A stretch of DNA of 64,000 nucleotides, from contig NC_070567.1 of assembly GCF_026914185.1 (NCBI RefSeq), forward strand, positions 2,692,001 through 2,756,000, written 5' to 3'. Each line of letters begins with the position of its first letter. Within the stretch, counting starts at the first letter, position 1. The position numbers and the translations under genes were made by a program. Below, piece after piece: positions 46,594-57,376 of this stretch. The notes beneath the pieces are model-generated. The model made no database searches. It was given only the letters and a program-made list of their open reading frames with translations, and had not been told where the DNA came from. This DNA comes from Puccinia triticina. Its lineage: Eukaryota; Basidiomycota; Pucciniomycetes; Pucciniales; Pucciniaceae.

Positions 46594-47215
46594 GTCAGGG
46601 ATGTGCTGCGCGCCAAACAGAGGTGGGTCTACTCACTGAGCAGAGGTGGGTCTGTCCGCCGAGCAGAGGTGGGTCTGCTCGCCAAGCAGAGGTGGGTCTG
46701 CTCGCCAAGCAGAGGTGGGTCTGCTCGCCAAGCAGAGGTTGATCTGCTCACCGAGCAGAGGTTGGTCTGCTTGCCGAGCAGAGGTGGGTCTGCTCACGGA
46801 GCAGAGGTGGGTCTGCTCACGGAGAAGAGGTGGGTCTGCTCACCAAGCAGAGGTGGGTCTGCTTGCCGAGTAGAGGTGGGTCTGCCTGCCAAGAAGAGGT
46901 TGGTCTGCTTGGCGAGCAGAGGTTGGTCTACTTGGCGAGCAGAGGTTGGTCTGCTTGGCGAGCAGAGGTTGGTCTGCTCGGCGAGCAGAGGTTGGTCTGC
47001 TTGGCAAGCAGAGGTTGGTCTGCTCGCCAAGCCGTAGAATGGGTTTCTTGCCAAGCAGAAGTTGAGCTGCTTGCCGAGCAGAAGTTGAGCTGCTTGCCGA
47101 GCAGAGGTTGGTCTGCTCGCCAAGCAGAGGTTGGCCCGCCCGCCGAGCAGGTTGGTCTGCTTGCCGAGCAGTAGAATGGGCTTCTTGCCGAGCAGAAGTT
47201 GAGCTGCTTGCCAAG
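46594..47215. repeat. 23-bp palindromic minisatellite, about 26 units
   Basis: The unit GCAGAGGTTGGTCTGCTCGCCAA (variants GGTGGG, TTGGCGAG) carries GCAGA..TCTGC arms. The period of 23 bp leaves several frames open without coding meaning. The array abuts the truncated 3' end of the gypsy integrase near 47220, so it may have expanded at a break point. Confidence 0.9.
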
Positions 47216-47266
47216 TTAAATTGGTTGCAGGCACCCCAGATTAACAGGGATGCACGCATCTGAGGC

Positions 47267-48010
47267 TTATATGCTGGCAGTTTTTCTTGCTTTCTCAAAG
47301 ATTTTCCCATATGCAAGAGCAGTAGGATGAATGTCTACGGAGTCTTGTTTCAAGAAATTTCTGGGAAGGTTTGGGATCCAGCCTTTCTCCAGGATGGCAG
47401 GAGGTTTTCCAGTGGTTGAATGTATGCTGGTGCAATATGCTATCTCAAGCCCAGTCATGAGTGTTCCCATCATTGTCTTTGAATTCTAGACCATATGCAC
47501 AAAACCTCCTGATCATATCTTCAAATGTTTGAATCATTCTCTCAGCTAGTCCATCAGTCTGGAGGTGATAAGCAGTGGAGAAGGAGAGTTTTGTTCCTAG
47601 CATACTACGTAAATCAGTCCAGAATTCAGATGTGAACTTGGGATCTCTGTCAGAGATGATGATTCTGGGGATGCCAGTTCTAGGCATCACTCTGTTCCAA
47701 AATAGTATGGCAGTGTCCATGGCAGAGTCATCCTTGAAGCAGGGTACAAATATGGGGGTATTAGAGTATCTGTCTACTATTACCAGACAAGAATTGAAAC
47801 TAGCAGCTCCTCCAGGAGACAAGGAAGTTACCCAATCCATGTTAATCACATCCCATGGCTTTGAGGGTTCTTCAATTTTCATGAGCAGTCCAAATCTCTT
47901 GCCTGTGGATTTATTTGCTTTCTGGCATCTATCACAGGAAGAGTAGTATTCACCATTGTCTTGTCTCCAATTAGCCCACCAGGCAGTATCAGTTTCAGCC
48001 ACAGAGTACA
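47267..48010 (-). pseudogene. Gypsy copy 1 integrase, catalytic core
   Basis: The segment contains the CC half of the zinc finger (SSCDRCQKANK), and the DDE core with MDWVTSL, ISDRDPKFTSEFW and YHLQTDGLAERMIQTFE, so all three acidic residues appear present. Near 47465 a small deletion shifts the frame: the THDW end is followed in another frame by GLEIAYCTSIHSTTGKPP, a conserved post-core block. The C-terminus is cut off at the 23-bp array. Confidence 0.88.
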
Positions 48011-48246
48011 TGTCACAGTACCCTACACATACCAAGTACCTGCAATTGTTCACATTACTTATAGTACATTCCTTTTACACCTTTATTACATATGTATATC
48101 ATTAGATACAAGCTTAAGAATGTAATCTTGTTATACATTACATTACAGATAACCATAGTTAAATACAGGTACCATAATGTACTGTTGTTATGAGAGTTAA
48201 GTTACGTGCAAACAGTAAGATTACAATACATTGTAATATCACTGTA

Positions 48247-48929
48247 CAATGGGTCATCTAATGTTTTTGGCACCAAATTTTTGAATGCAGAAGCTCAGGC
48301 CACAGCCGTTAAGTCATGAGATTGGATACAGGGGCGGAAAATAAGTTGCTAAGAATGATTATGAAATAAAAAAAAGTAAAAATAGAAAAATGAAAAATGT
48401 GGAAATTTTTCAATTTCTTGCAAATTTCTCAGAATGTTCATTACTGTTCAAACCAAGGGGGAGAAATTAAGAGCAAAGTATGGCATACAACAAGAATGAT
48501 AAAAAATGAAAATTTTTGAAACCATTTTCAATGATTTTTTGGGTGGATGGGTTATCAACCAAGTCCATTTGAACTCAGGGACTGTAGTCCAAATCACCAC
48601 TAATTTGACTCAATTTATTTTATCCAATAAAAATCATTGGCAATGGTTTCAAAAATTTTCATTTTTTATCATTCTTGTTGTATGCCATACTTTGCTCTCT
48701 AATTTCCCCCCCCCCTTGGTTTGAACAGTAATGAACATTCTGAGAAATTTGCAAGAAATTGAAAAATTTCCACATTTTACATTTTTTTATTTTTACATTT
48801 TTTTTATTTCATAATCATTCTTAGGAACTTATTTTCCACCCCTGTTATAGCCAATCTCATGACTTAACGGCTGTGTCCTGAGCTTCTGCATTCAAAAATG
48901 TGGTGCCAAAAACATTAGATGACCCACTG
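48247..48929. mobile_element. Foldback MITE with TA target duplication, 683 bp
   Basis: Inverted arms of about 300 bp. It begins CAATGGGTCATC and ends GATGACCCACTG, with TA at 48245-48246 and 48930-48931. Size, long arms and TA flanks match the MITE at 1966-2650, although the arm sequences differ. It is nested in the solo LTR, which is nested in the gypsy integrase, giving a three-level insertion order. Confidence 0.87.
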
Positions 48930-49247
48930 TACACGTGAAATACCCCAAGACAAGTATCACTCATTTATCCCCTGTTACGCCTCAGTACCTATTTACATAA
49001 CATATTGGTTATGATATAAATACATAAAAAATACATGATGTAATCCAATTCAAAGAGCACTGAATAGAATCACTGATTGGTTATGATCAGCTAGTGTGCA
49101 CTGCTACTGATCTAGGATCAGTACTGATCATTACACTGCCCTGATCATTTCCAATGTTGATCCTCATGAGGATCTGCTTCCCTTGAGCGCTTCCAGTTCC
49201 CCCCTGGTCCTGAAGCGCCTCATATTCCCTCCTGCTCTTTTCGCCTC

Positions 49248-49255
49248 TATATAAA
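49248..49255 (+). promoter_or_regulatory. TATA box of the solo LTR
   Basis: TATATAAA in the plus-strand LTR, about 370 bp before its right end, with the first downstream transcribed bases likely near 49280. Confidence 0.45.
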
Positions 49256-49620
49256 CACGCCCCCCAGGACTGTTTATCCCTCAGAATATTATTACAGCAA
49301 AGTTTAACCCATACTATAGTTGAACAGTGCTTTCATTCTCACCCATCATTCAATTCAGGAATACCTTCAACTCTTGATTACCCTTACCTTTCTGTAGGTA
49401 AAACCATGAACCCAAGTTGAGTTATTCCTTGGATGCCTATTAACACCCTGTGTTGATCTGGATGTACCTTAATTGAGCAAGCCTCTCAGTCAAGATTAAT
49501 GATAGAGTGAAACCTTTTACAGGTCTTACCACAAACCCATTGGCCCATCCTTGGCATCTTACACTATGATCTTGATAGTAACAACCATCTCAGACACGGT
49601 TAGTTACATACAGGCTGACA

Positions 49621-50830
49621 ATCAGCTACTTTCTCCAAAGTCCTGTCTTCAGAAAGATGACCAGAGTAGACACTGTCATGGCATTCATGCAAGATGGTGT
49701 TGATAATTTCTTTGTCAGCTAGGACTAGGACAGAATTGTGTTTTTCTCTGAAGTAGATGAGGCCATCAAATATAGAGAATCTTCCTTCATCATATAGCTT
49801 CCTCCAAGGATCTTGTACAGAGTTTTATAGCTGGGCATCTTTAGCATCTTTCAACAAAAGTTCAGACAATATAGCAGTGTTTTTATCTTGCTTTTAACCT
49901 TCTCTTACTGAGTCAAATAACTCATTCTTGAAAGTAGAGACATGGATGCCCATGATGGGGAATCTATCATCATTTTTGTCTTCTGGGTAATAAGCAGGGT
50001 TACTAGGATCATTTGGCAAAGCCCATCTGCTAAGTCCATCAGCATTCTTCTGAATATTCCCATCTCTGTGGATTATAGTCATGTTGCCTCTGTATTCCTG
50101 AATGGCAATCTGCTACCTGAGCATGTGTCTGTTAGGAGTCTTCATGTTCAGCAGTGATCTCAAAGCTGTGCAATCTGTTACAACATGAAATACACTGCCA
50201 TCCAAGTAGTAATGGAGTTTCTCTAGGGCCCAAACCAGGCACAAGCATTCAAGTTGGCTGGCACCATATCTTGTTTCACTGTCCTTTAGTTGTCTTGATA
50301 TGAAAACAATAGGTCCCTCTTTTCTTACTCCATCAATGACTTGGACTTGATGTAAAGCAGCACCTAAACCAGTCATACTAGCATCTACATATAGTGTGGG
50401 GCCCAGTCAGGAAACAGTAGCAATGGAGCTGTGGTCAGTTTCTCTTTTAACAAGTTGTATGCCACTATCCTATGATGAGTCATCTCATATATGACATCTA
50501 TCCTGGTAAGCTCAGTAAGAGGCTTTGCTATCTCAGCAAATTTCTCAATGTGTTGTCTGTAGTAATCAGCAAAACCAAGAAAGGATTGCATTTCTTTCCT
50601 ACTACTAGGCACAGGCTTTTGGAGGACAGCAGCTACTTTGTTCTGGTCTATTCCTATGCCAATTCCAGAGACAAGATGGCCTAAAGCTTTGATCTGATCA
50701 AATCCAAAGTTACACTTCTTCAGGGAGATTTTCATGTTCATGTTGATGACAACTTTCAGTATCCTGTCTATCCTATTGAGGTGTTCTTCCCAAGTGTTGG
50801 ACATAATGATGATACCATCAATGTAGATAA
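49621..50830 (-). pseudogene. Gypsy copy 1: RT end, RNase H, integrase zinc-finger half
   Basis: Read on the minus strand. An RT tail starts at a YID motif whose next residue is Gly (GGT at 50814-50816) instead of the catalytic Asp. It continues with thumb sequence (SFLGFADYYRQHIEKFAEIAKPLTEL), then a frameshift near 50385. RNase H follows ([45 protein letters not shown]), with a TAG at 50113-50115 where Trp is likely, then NADGLSRW. After a stop near 49894 the HH half of the zinc finger follows (HECHDSVYSGHLSEDRTLEKV). Confidence 0.9.
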
Positions 50831-50936
50831 TGACCCACCTCTCATCAATTTATTTTCTGAACTCAATGTCCATCATTCTCTGCAAATGAGAGGGGGCATT
50901 CTTGATCCCAAAGGGCATTCTCAGGTATTCATAGAT

Positions 50937-52055
50937 TCATTTGTGCATAATAATCCTGAGTAGGTGTCTGGAATCTTCTGCAATGACATTCTGGTGAAAA
51001 CCTTTGAGTACATCCATACTAGTCAGATACTTAGCTTTGGCTAGGTTGTTCAGAGTCTCACTGATCTTGGGAATGGGATACCTGTCTGAAGCAGTATATG
51101 AGTTTGAAGCTCTGAAGTCTCCTACCATTCTGGACTTTCCATTATGCCAGGCAATGATTACAGGAGTGGTGATCTCAACTACTTCATTATGGCCAACTTT
51201 CCTTAGAACATTCAGGTTTACTAGCTCTTCAATATGTTGCTCAAGAGCTTCTCTGCTTTTGGGGCTGGCAGGATAAGGAGGTCTCCTGAGCAGAGGAGGA
51301 TAGGGCCTCTCAGTTTTCAACTTGAGATGAACCTCATGGGCTTTAATGGCACCAAGGGGCTGATTGGTGTTAGAGAAGGCAAGGTTGTTATTGTAGAGGA
51401 CTTCAAACAGCTTCTCTTTTTGCTCAATGGTTAGCTTATCACTGAACTTGGCTTCACAAAGTTCTTCTGCAATAAATTGTTGCAGTTGGGGATTGGACTT
51501 CTTCACAGCAGAGATTTCATTTGAAGGACTCATTTTTTCTAGATGATGGGATTTAAAATTGAATTTCTTCCTCTTATTCTCAATCCCAATGGTGAAGAAT
51601 CTCTCTTTACTGTTTTTGATATCAAAACCATACAGAGACATGTAATCATTTCCAAGTATAAGATAGTTGATTCTGGAATTTTTCATCACCACAAATTCTG
51701 CTAGAATTCTTACTGAACCTTTAATATGAGGAAAAATCAAAGCCATTTCTATGATGCCTATAGGTTGTAATTGGTCACTACAGCTGTGGAATTTAGCATG
51801 GTTGATTGGCATGAGCTTGTTTTCCCATTCTGGTATTATGGAATCTAGCAATCTGTTGCTGATGATTGAGCAAGAAGCTCCACTATCAAGAAGACATGAG
51901 TGTTCTCTGGATTCAATGAGGACAGTAGTGAGATCAGCTTTTCCAGTAAGATGAGCCTTTTCTCTATCAGGTTTACATTTCATCAGTCTTGCATCCAGAC
52001 TGGCAGGATTTGTCCCAGGTCTGAGGTTGATGAGCTTCAGCTTGAATTTCAGCAA
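50937..52055 (-). pseudogene. Gypsy copy 1 protease and reverse transcriptase
   Basis: Encodes a retropepsin motif (CLLDSGASCSII) with the ILGNDYMSLYGFDI block, then RT fingers and palm: PYPASPKSREALEQHIEELV, ITTPVIIAWHNGKSRMVGDFRA, DRYPIPKI and SMDVLKGFHQN. The frame stops at 50937; after a shift, LRMPFGIKNAPS-type sequence follows toward 50830, with a stop in it. The frame is +1 relative to the upstream gag frame, the same relation as in copy 2. Confidence 0.93.
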
Positions 52056-52079
52056 TGGAGAAGTCTTGGTTTATCTCAC

Positions 52080-53028
52080 ACTCTACAGCATGTGCTCCAA
52101 AATCAAAGTCAACTCAGGGATCATAATTGGCACCATTTCCATTATCCATGGCAAGGATCATGTGGTTGGTTCTATGATTCTCTTCTTCTTCATATAATTC
52201 TGATTCAGACTTTTGTGGTTCACCTTGATCTTCTCCATTGTCACTCTTCTCACAAATAAGATACTGACTGAATTCAGGTTGATAACCTTTCAGTCTTTCT
52301 CTCTGATTACCAAACCATTTATGGATTTTTCTCCCATCATAGGCAAAGTGATCACTCTCAAACTCCTGTTGCATTTGCCATTTCCAGTTCTCAGTGCCAA
52401 ACTTATTTCTGATGGCATTCTTCCACCAAGCCCAATATTTGTTTCCATACTGATCTCTGATGCCTAGGTACCAATTCCTTGCAGTGTCAGTCAACAAGAT
52501 TGTTAATCTACTGATTATCATGTTATCCAGCATCAAGTAGTCTCTGACCAAGATATCAGTGTTTTTAATCCAAAGTTCATGATTGTAAGGCAATTATCCA
52601 GAGAATTTCTCCCAGTCTCCATTCTCAGGAATACCTTCCCACAATTCCTTCCTTATTTCAAAGTCTACTGCTCCATGATCAATGTAGGTGAATTCTTCTT
52701 GAGCATTTGCATTAGGAGTATTGCTTGCAGGTTTGGGGAAGTTATCTCTTGATGGTCTCTGGGGTTCAGGAGTAGGAACAGGAGGAGGGGCTCTATGTTC
52801 CTGTTTTTGTTCATGATGGACATTCTGAAAAGAATTTTTGTATAAGAGATGTGGGGGGCCGGGCTGTTCTCTGTCATCTGGTATTACCAGGGAATCCAGC
52901 TTTGCGTTCACAGAATTTATTACAGAGGATATGTCACTGAATCTCCTCTTAGATTGTTCAAACCTGTTGAGCTCATTTGCGTGAATATCATTGATCTGAT
53001 TACCAATGGATGAAAGATTGTTGCTCAG
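52080..53028 (-). pseudogene. Gypsy copy 1 gag
   Basis: The 5' end is truncated: the frame is open to about 53028 without a start. An N-terminal helical part and Pro-rich linker lead to a gag core containing WEKFSG (stop TAA at 52594-52596), then RDYLMLDN, TARNWYLGIRDQYG, WAWWKNAIRNKFG. This aligns in order with copy 2 (WPNFSGEGEYNHVDF.., AHAWFSSVR, WSFWKDAINQKYG). A TGA at 52114-52116 interrupts a frame that continues about 27 codons further. No zinc knuckle was seen. Confidence 0.85.
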
Positions 53029-53540
53029 ATGTCATCATTATCAGTGTCAAAAGTAAAAGAATGTGTCCTCCTAGAAATTTTCAAAGATTGCAATCTAATG
53101 GTGAGATATAGTCAAATCATTCCCTCAATAAAATATCTCAATCATCACATTATACATACCTGATATTTTTGTAGTCAATCAACAACATGTCCAATTCTTC
53201 AATGATCTCTCACACCACACCTCTCCAAAACTCTCCTCAATACCCTCCCTCTCCATCAGCTGTCAACACATCCACACTCCTCAAGCTTTCCAATTATTTG
53301 AACTCTCCTTTGGTATTTGACCGCGGTCCTCCCACTCTTATTAAAATTTTGTCTGTAAGAAACCCTGGGAGTAGAGAGAGAGTAGTATCCTTCCTCCTCT
53401 GCTGCCCCGCCACGGTGGCTTGCGCACTTCTACCGCCGCTTGGTGGCTGCTTGCTTGGGTCCAATGCATAATTGAGCCGGGGGCTGAAGATGTCAGACAC
53501 TGAGACACTAAGTCCATGTGTCTACAATGCTTAGTACATG

Positions 53541-53614
53541 TCTTATAACCTAATGGTTAAAGACTTTTTTAATAATTGACTCTTGTACATGAATTCAAGA
53601 GTTCAATTCCCTGT
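53541..53614 (+). other. Degenerate tRNA-like sequence (A-box and B-box motifs)
   Basis: TATAACCTAATGGTTAAAGAC resembles a Glu-type D arm (A box), and GAGTTCAATTCCC about 50 bases later resembles a B box. The acceptor and T stems do not pair well, and a TTTTTT run between the boxes would end pol III transcription. Best seen as a tRNA or SINE relic. Confidence 0.3.
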
Positions 53615-54883
53615 CATTACATTAATTGTGTACCTTTTCTTCCTATGTACTATTATTATGTACTTATTACATATTTCACATTCTTTTGAATATGTAATTA
53701 ACCTTATTTCACACTGATTACATATTTGTACATACAGAGAGAGATAATCTTAACTCTCTGTGTATTTATCCTGATTAAGCTCAAAGTATGTACAAATGGT
53801 GTCAGCCTTAGAGTCATCACAGCTGACCTAAAAGCTGCCTGTTCTACCTTTGTTACATATAAATTACTTTATATCCTTTTCATCTTAAGAGATAACCTTG
53901 TTTTGACTTCATATTCTGTTTCCTCACTTAATTTTGACCCTAGTTACAACTTACCAACTCTTTGAAACTATACTCCTTCCCTGAGTTATTGAGTTGTGGC
54001 GCGCATGCGCAGTTGTGACGTGTCAGCGCTACCAGGTGCGCCAAACCACATGTACATATGTAAATTACATAAGCAAACTGTGAAAATTTTTGTAGTCAGG
54101 ATCTCCCTTGCCTGAGGCGGATCCACAGACTTCAGCACACCAGAACCACCACCCAGATAGCCCCAGGATCACCACCAAAGAGCTTACAACACTCCCAGTA
54201 TACCTACCGTCACAGGCGCCTAGGATATTGACAGTAAGTAACCTCTTTCACTGAACCTTGTTTATCTCAGAGGTACAACTCTGTGTCTTGCTTGATCTGC
54301 TCTTTCTGCTGGTTTTGTCTTCTTCTTGATCATAGGGCTGTCCCTCCAAATCTACTGGCCTTTGCCTCATTCTTGATCACAGGGCTGTCCCTTATTATCA
54401 TCTGGCCTTTGCCCCAAATCTAGGTTACAGGGCTGTCCCTCAGGTTTCCCTTTAAGAACCTTGACTATCCAGAAGGAAGCTGAAAAATTGTGGCTGGATT
54501 AAACTTATCTAATCCAGATACCCTCCTGAGAGGAAGCTATAGCACTTCTTAGCACAGATTAGCAGCACTCTTCTGAAGAGTAGCATTGCCAGTGGACGTG
54601 CATTCCCACTAGAATAACCTAGTACTTCTCTTTATCCTGTTCCTGCTCAGTTTCTCTCTCTCTTTCTCTTTTTCTCTTATAGTTGTATTTTCTTTATCCC
54701 AAGAAATCCAACTATTGCCCCCCCATTCCTTGTGTCCTGCTGTCACTATAGAGACTCAGGCTCACAAATGGGGAGATTACATACCCATTTATGTAAATCA
54801 CCTTCTGAATTCCGTGATCACTCCTCCTTGGAGTTAAGGATCCCTCAGGACCTTGACTCAAAGGAGGGAGCTGATCCCTGCAA

Positions 54884-54891
54884 TATAAAAA
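54884..54891 (+). promoter_or_regulatory. TATA box, possible promoter for the downstream ORF or gypsy copy 2
   Basis: TATAAAAA in a compositionally ordinary context, with a candidate transcription start about 30 bases on and a candidate leader intron at about 54970-55016. Confidence 0.4.
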
Positions 54892-55401
54892 GGGAGGTCT
54901 CTCACCTGTAGAGATTCTCCCACCCAGATTATTGCCATACAAACCCGTGTACCTTACTGAAATTACAGTGAGTGGGGTTTTACATAATCTACACTAACCT
55001 TTTTCTTCCCTTACAGCTTTATTTCTCCTTGTGTATCTTTCCCCTAGGTGCAGGTGTAGTTATCACACCTGTAACCTAGAAGATAAGTGATCTCATCCTT
55101 ATAACGCAACGGCGCTTGGCTTGATTTTGCCGCGTCCCCTTACATATGTAAGGGTGCCAGTCCCTCTGCCTCTCGGCGTCAAGTTGGACTTTCTTCCACT
55201 TGTTACTCTCAGTAACTTTAGTGTGACCTCTACTTCGCTTGCCGCTACCCCTCCGCCGCGGCTCGTGAGATAAAAACCCATCAGAGTTACGTCACATAAG
55301 AGACGAACTCTGACAACTGGGGGTCTGGCCGGGAAATTCCTTTCCTGTGTACCTACCAAACCATATAATTAATATTCTTACATATAAGAATATCTTTACT
55401 T

Positions 55402-57376
55402 TAGAGTCCGCTCCGACTCCGGTTGCCTTCTCCAAGACGACCCTCTTCCTCCAAAGATTTTGTAGCTCTCTCCACCCTCACAGACTTGAACCTCGCAGCT
55501 GGTCACTTAACTGAAACTGCCTTGGATCCTATCTCGCAGAAACAGAAATTACCAAACCGAGCATTAAAAATCACGTCACAATACTACTCAATAAGTTAAA
55601 GAGTCAGTTATCTTTCCATCATACGAGTCAAAGTTACTTTTAGATTTTTACTGATTCAAAACCTTACCTTGGTGGATCTCTTATAGTGTCTACTTCCAAG
55701 GTTACTTACGCCGGAGCCGTACAATCTACTACTCCTACTTCCGATCCCGCTCCCATTATTACTAGACCGGTGGTCAAGAAGGCTCCGACCGCAGCTTCTG
55801 AGACCTCTCAATTGGTAACTGTTGCTAAAAAACCGAAAAGTCGTTCGAAAACCGAAAAGCCCAGCAGTTGTCCCTTCCGAGTGGGATTTAGAACCTGTTG
55901 ATAACACTCCTAGACCTCCTTTGCCCTTCCTCAAAGCACCCAATCTTCCAAGTGGTTTGTCTAATTCAGTTGTTCCTACGGTCACAAAACCACAAGCAAA
56001 GAAGACTGCTCCAACTGCTGATCCCTTTAAGAGCAACGAAACGGTCTCTAAGCTCATCGACCAAGACACTCCTGGTTCTCTCAATCAGATTAAAATCAAA
56101 AAGGTTTACAAACCTGCTCAAAGTTCTGCGACTGTAGATTCAAAGACAAAATCTACACCCTCTCAACCCCCTCCAAGTGAATCTTTGGGTAAAAAATCTG
56201 TATTCGAAGACGGTACCTTCAATCCAAAGACAAAGGAGAAGCTCGAGAATTACTTTGTCTCTCAAGTAAGAACCGTCGTATCGAACTACTCTACGACTTT
56301 GTCAATCATCCTGAGCTCCAAAGATACTTGTGAATCTCATCAACTTGCGGACAGTAGTGATTTAGACATCATCACTGGTCAGCATTTTTTTCTCATTTTT
56401 TTATTTTAACTACCAAAAATGAGCTCTAACAACTCGTCTTGCTTACGTACTAGGAGCAACCGCCCAGCTCTGCTCAAGGCCCAAGATCTTACCGGGGCCC
56501 CTAGGGGCCGACATGCTAAAAAATCTCAACCCCAGAATCCACCTGATGCTCCAGGGACTGAAAAGTCAACTGGACGGCCGGAATCTAGCGGAGGAGACAA
56601 AGGACGACGACATGATGATCCTGTGCCTCGAGGCAGCGAAGAGTCTCAACTCAACAATCGTTCATATCATCAGTCCGGAGCAATTCCAAACACTGTACGG
56701 CAATTGGGATATCAAAGCGGAATGGGAGGATTACCATTCCGGCCCGAAGCACAGGATGTACATGAGGAAGAGGTGCAAAAAACCGACTCCAAACCCAGGT
56801 CCACAACTGATGGAGGAATGGAGCCCGACTCCTCAAGCACCGTCCTTGGAGCCGTTGACCCCTCAGATACCGGAAAAACCTTTGCTCCCTTTCCCTCCGC
56901 TATCCAGCCACCAACCAATGGTAACGGACCCTCCTCCATCGACAGCTTGGCCGCTTCCTCAGCAGCCGGCCAACTTGACTCAGACAACAAACTCCCTTCC
57001 GCCTCTGCCCCAGTATCCACAGGCAACAGTTCCTCAACCTCCTCCCCCAAGGGCTGCCAAGAGTTCAGATCAGAACGGTTGCAACCCTCCATTGGGAGGA
57101 AATCGCAGAGGGAGAGGCAGGAGAAACTCCAGACAGAACCAATCGGACACCTGGATCCCTCCTCCAGCGCCATCAAGGAATCATCAACAATACAAATTGA
57201 CCAACGCCAGAGAGCGCCAACAGATCTCTCATCAAATGCCCATACATTACGAGATGATCCGTCTCAACTGTACAACCCAAGCGCAATATCAAGCGCTGGA
57301 ATTGCTGCGCAATCAGAACGCCGGATACGACAATCATCATCAACACCTTGAGGAAGAGCAGATGCTCAAGGGTTAA
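55402..57376 (+). CDS. Multi-exon basic/proline-rich ORF of unknown function, upstream of gypsy gag
   Basis: Exon a (from an acceptor TTTAG near 55401 to about 55591) encodes KDFVALSTLTDLNLAAGHLT and more. A GTTAAA..TTATAG intron (55592-55684) leads into exon b (VTYAGAVQS, Lys/Pro/Ala-rich). Near 55850 the coding signal shifts by one base (a one-base indel in an A-rich run is likely). Exon b ends at 56376, and an intron of about 77 nt (GTCAGC to ACTAG) joins it in phase to exon c (56454-57376), which has acidic/helical sequence, a Pro/Gln-rich stretch and an RGRGRR motif. No known domain; nucleic-acid binding is only suggested by RGRGRR. It ends within 100 bp of the gypsy gag ATG and overlaps the open gag frame by 25 nt, so it may be an extra ORF of that element. 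The upstream start is not found. Confidence 0.5.

Larger units (their letters stand above)
48011..49620 (+). mobile_element. Probable solo LTR inserted in the gypsy integrase
   Basis: The integrase zinc finger is split: the HH half ends near 49625 and the CC half resumes near 48000. The intervening 1.6 kb begins TGTCACAG and ends CTGACA (plus strand), has a TATATAAA (49248-49255) followed by a plausible R-region, and no coding frame, all LTR-like. A clear 5-bp target duplication was not found (GTACA at left, ATCAG at right), so borders may be off by about ten bases. It contains the MITE at 48247-48929. Confidence 0.65.
47220..53030 (-). mobile_element. Decayed Ty3/gypsy element (copy 1), interrupted by nested insertions
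   Basis: Minus-strand order from high to low coordinates: gag (53028-52080), protease-RT (52055-50937), rest of RT and RNase H (50830-49894), integrase zinc-finger half (to 49621), a nested LTR-like insertion, then integrase core (48010-47267). Protein features match copy 2 (57.4-64 kb) closely. Both LTRs are unidentified: the 3' side is lost in the 23-bp array, and on the 5' side gag fades at 53030. It has several stops and frameshifts and is dead. Confidence 0.9.
53031..55400. other. No supported gene; likely LTR/leader sequence with TATA at 54884
   Basis: Plus-strand features suggest a retrotransposon promoter region: TATAAAAA (54884-54891), then a possible short leader intron (GTGAGT near 54970 to TTACAG near 55016). 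LTR borders and a primer-binding site were not found. A tRNA-like relic lies at 53541-53614. The rest is AT-rich with short frames. Confidence 0.35.

Noticed and set aside
46603..47316. Overlapping frames of 114-158 residues in the 23-bp array
   Set aside because: By-products of a stop-poor repeat; both strands are open and the sequence is not protein-like.
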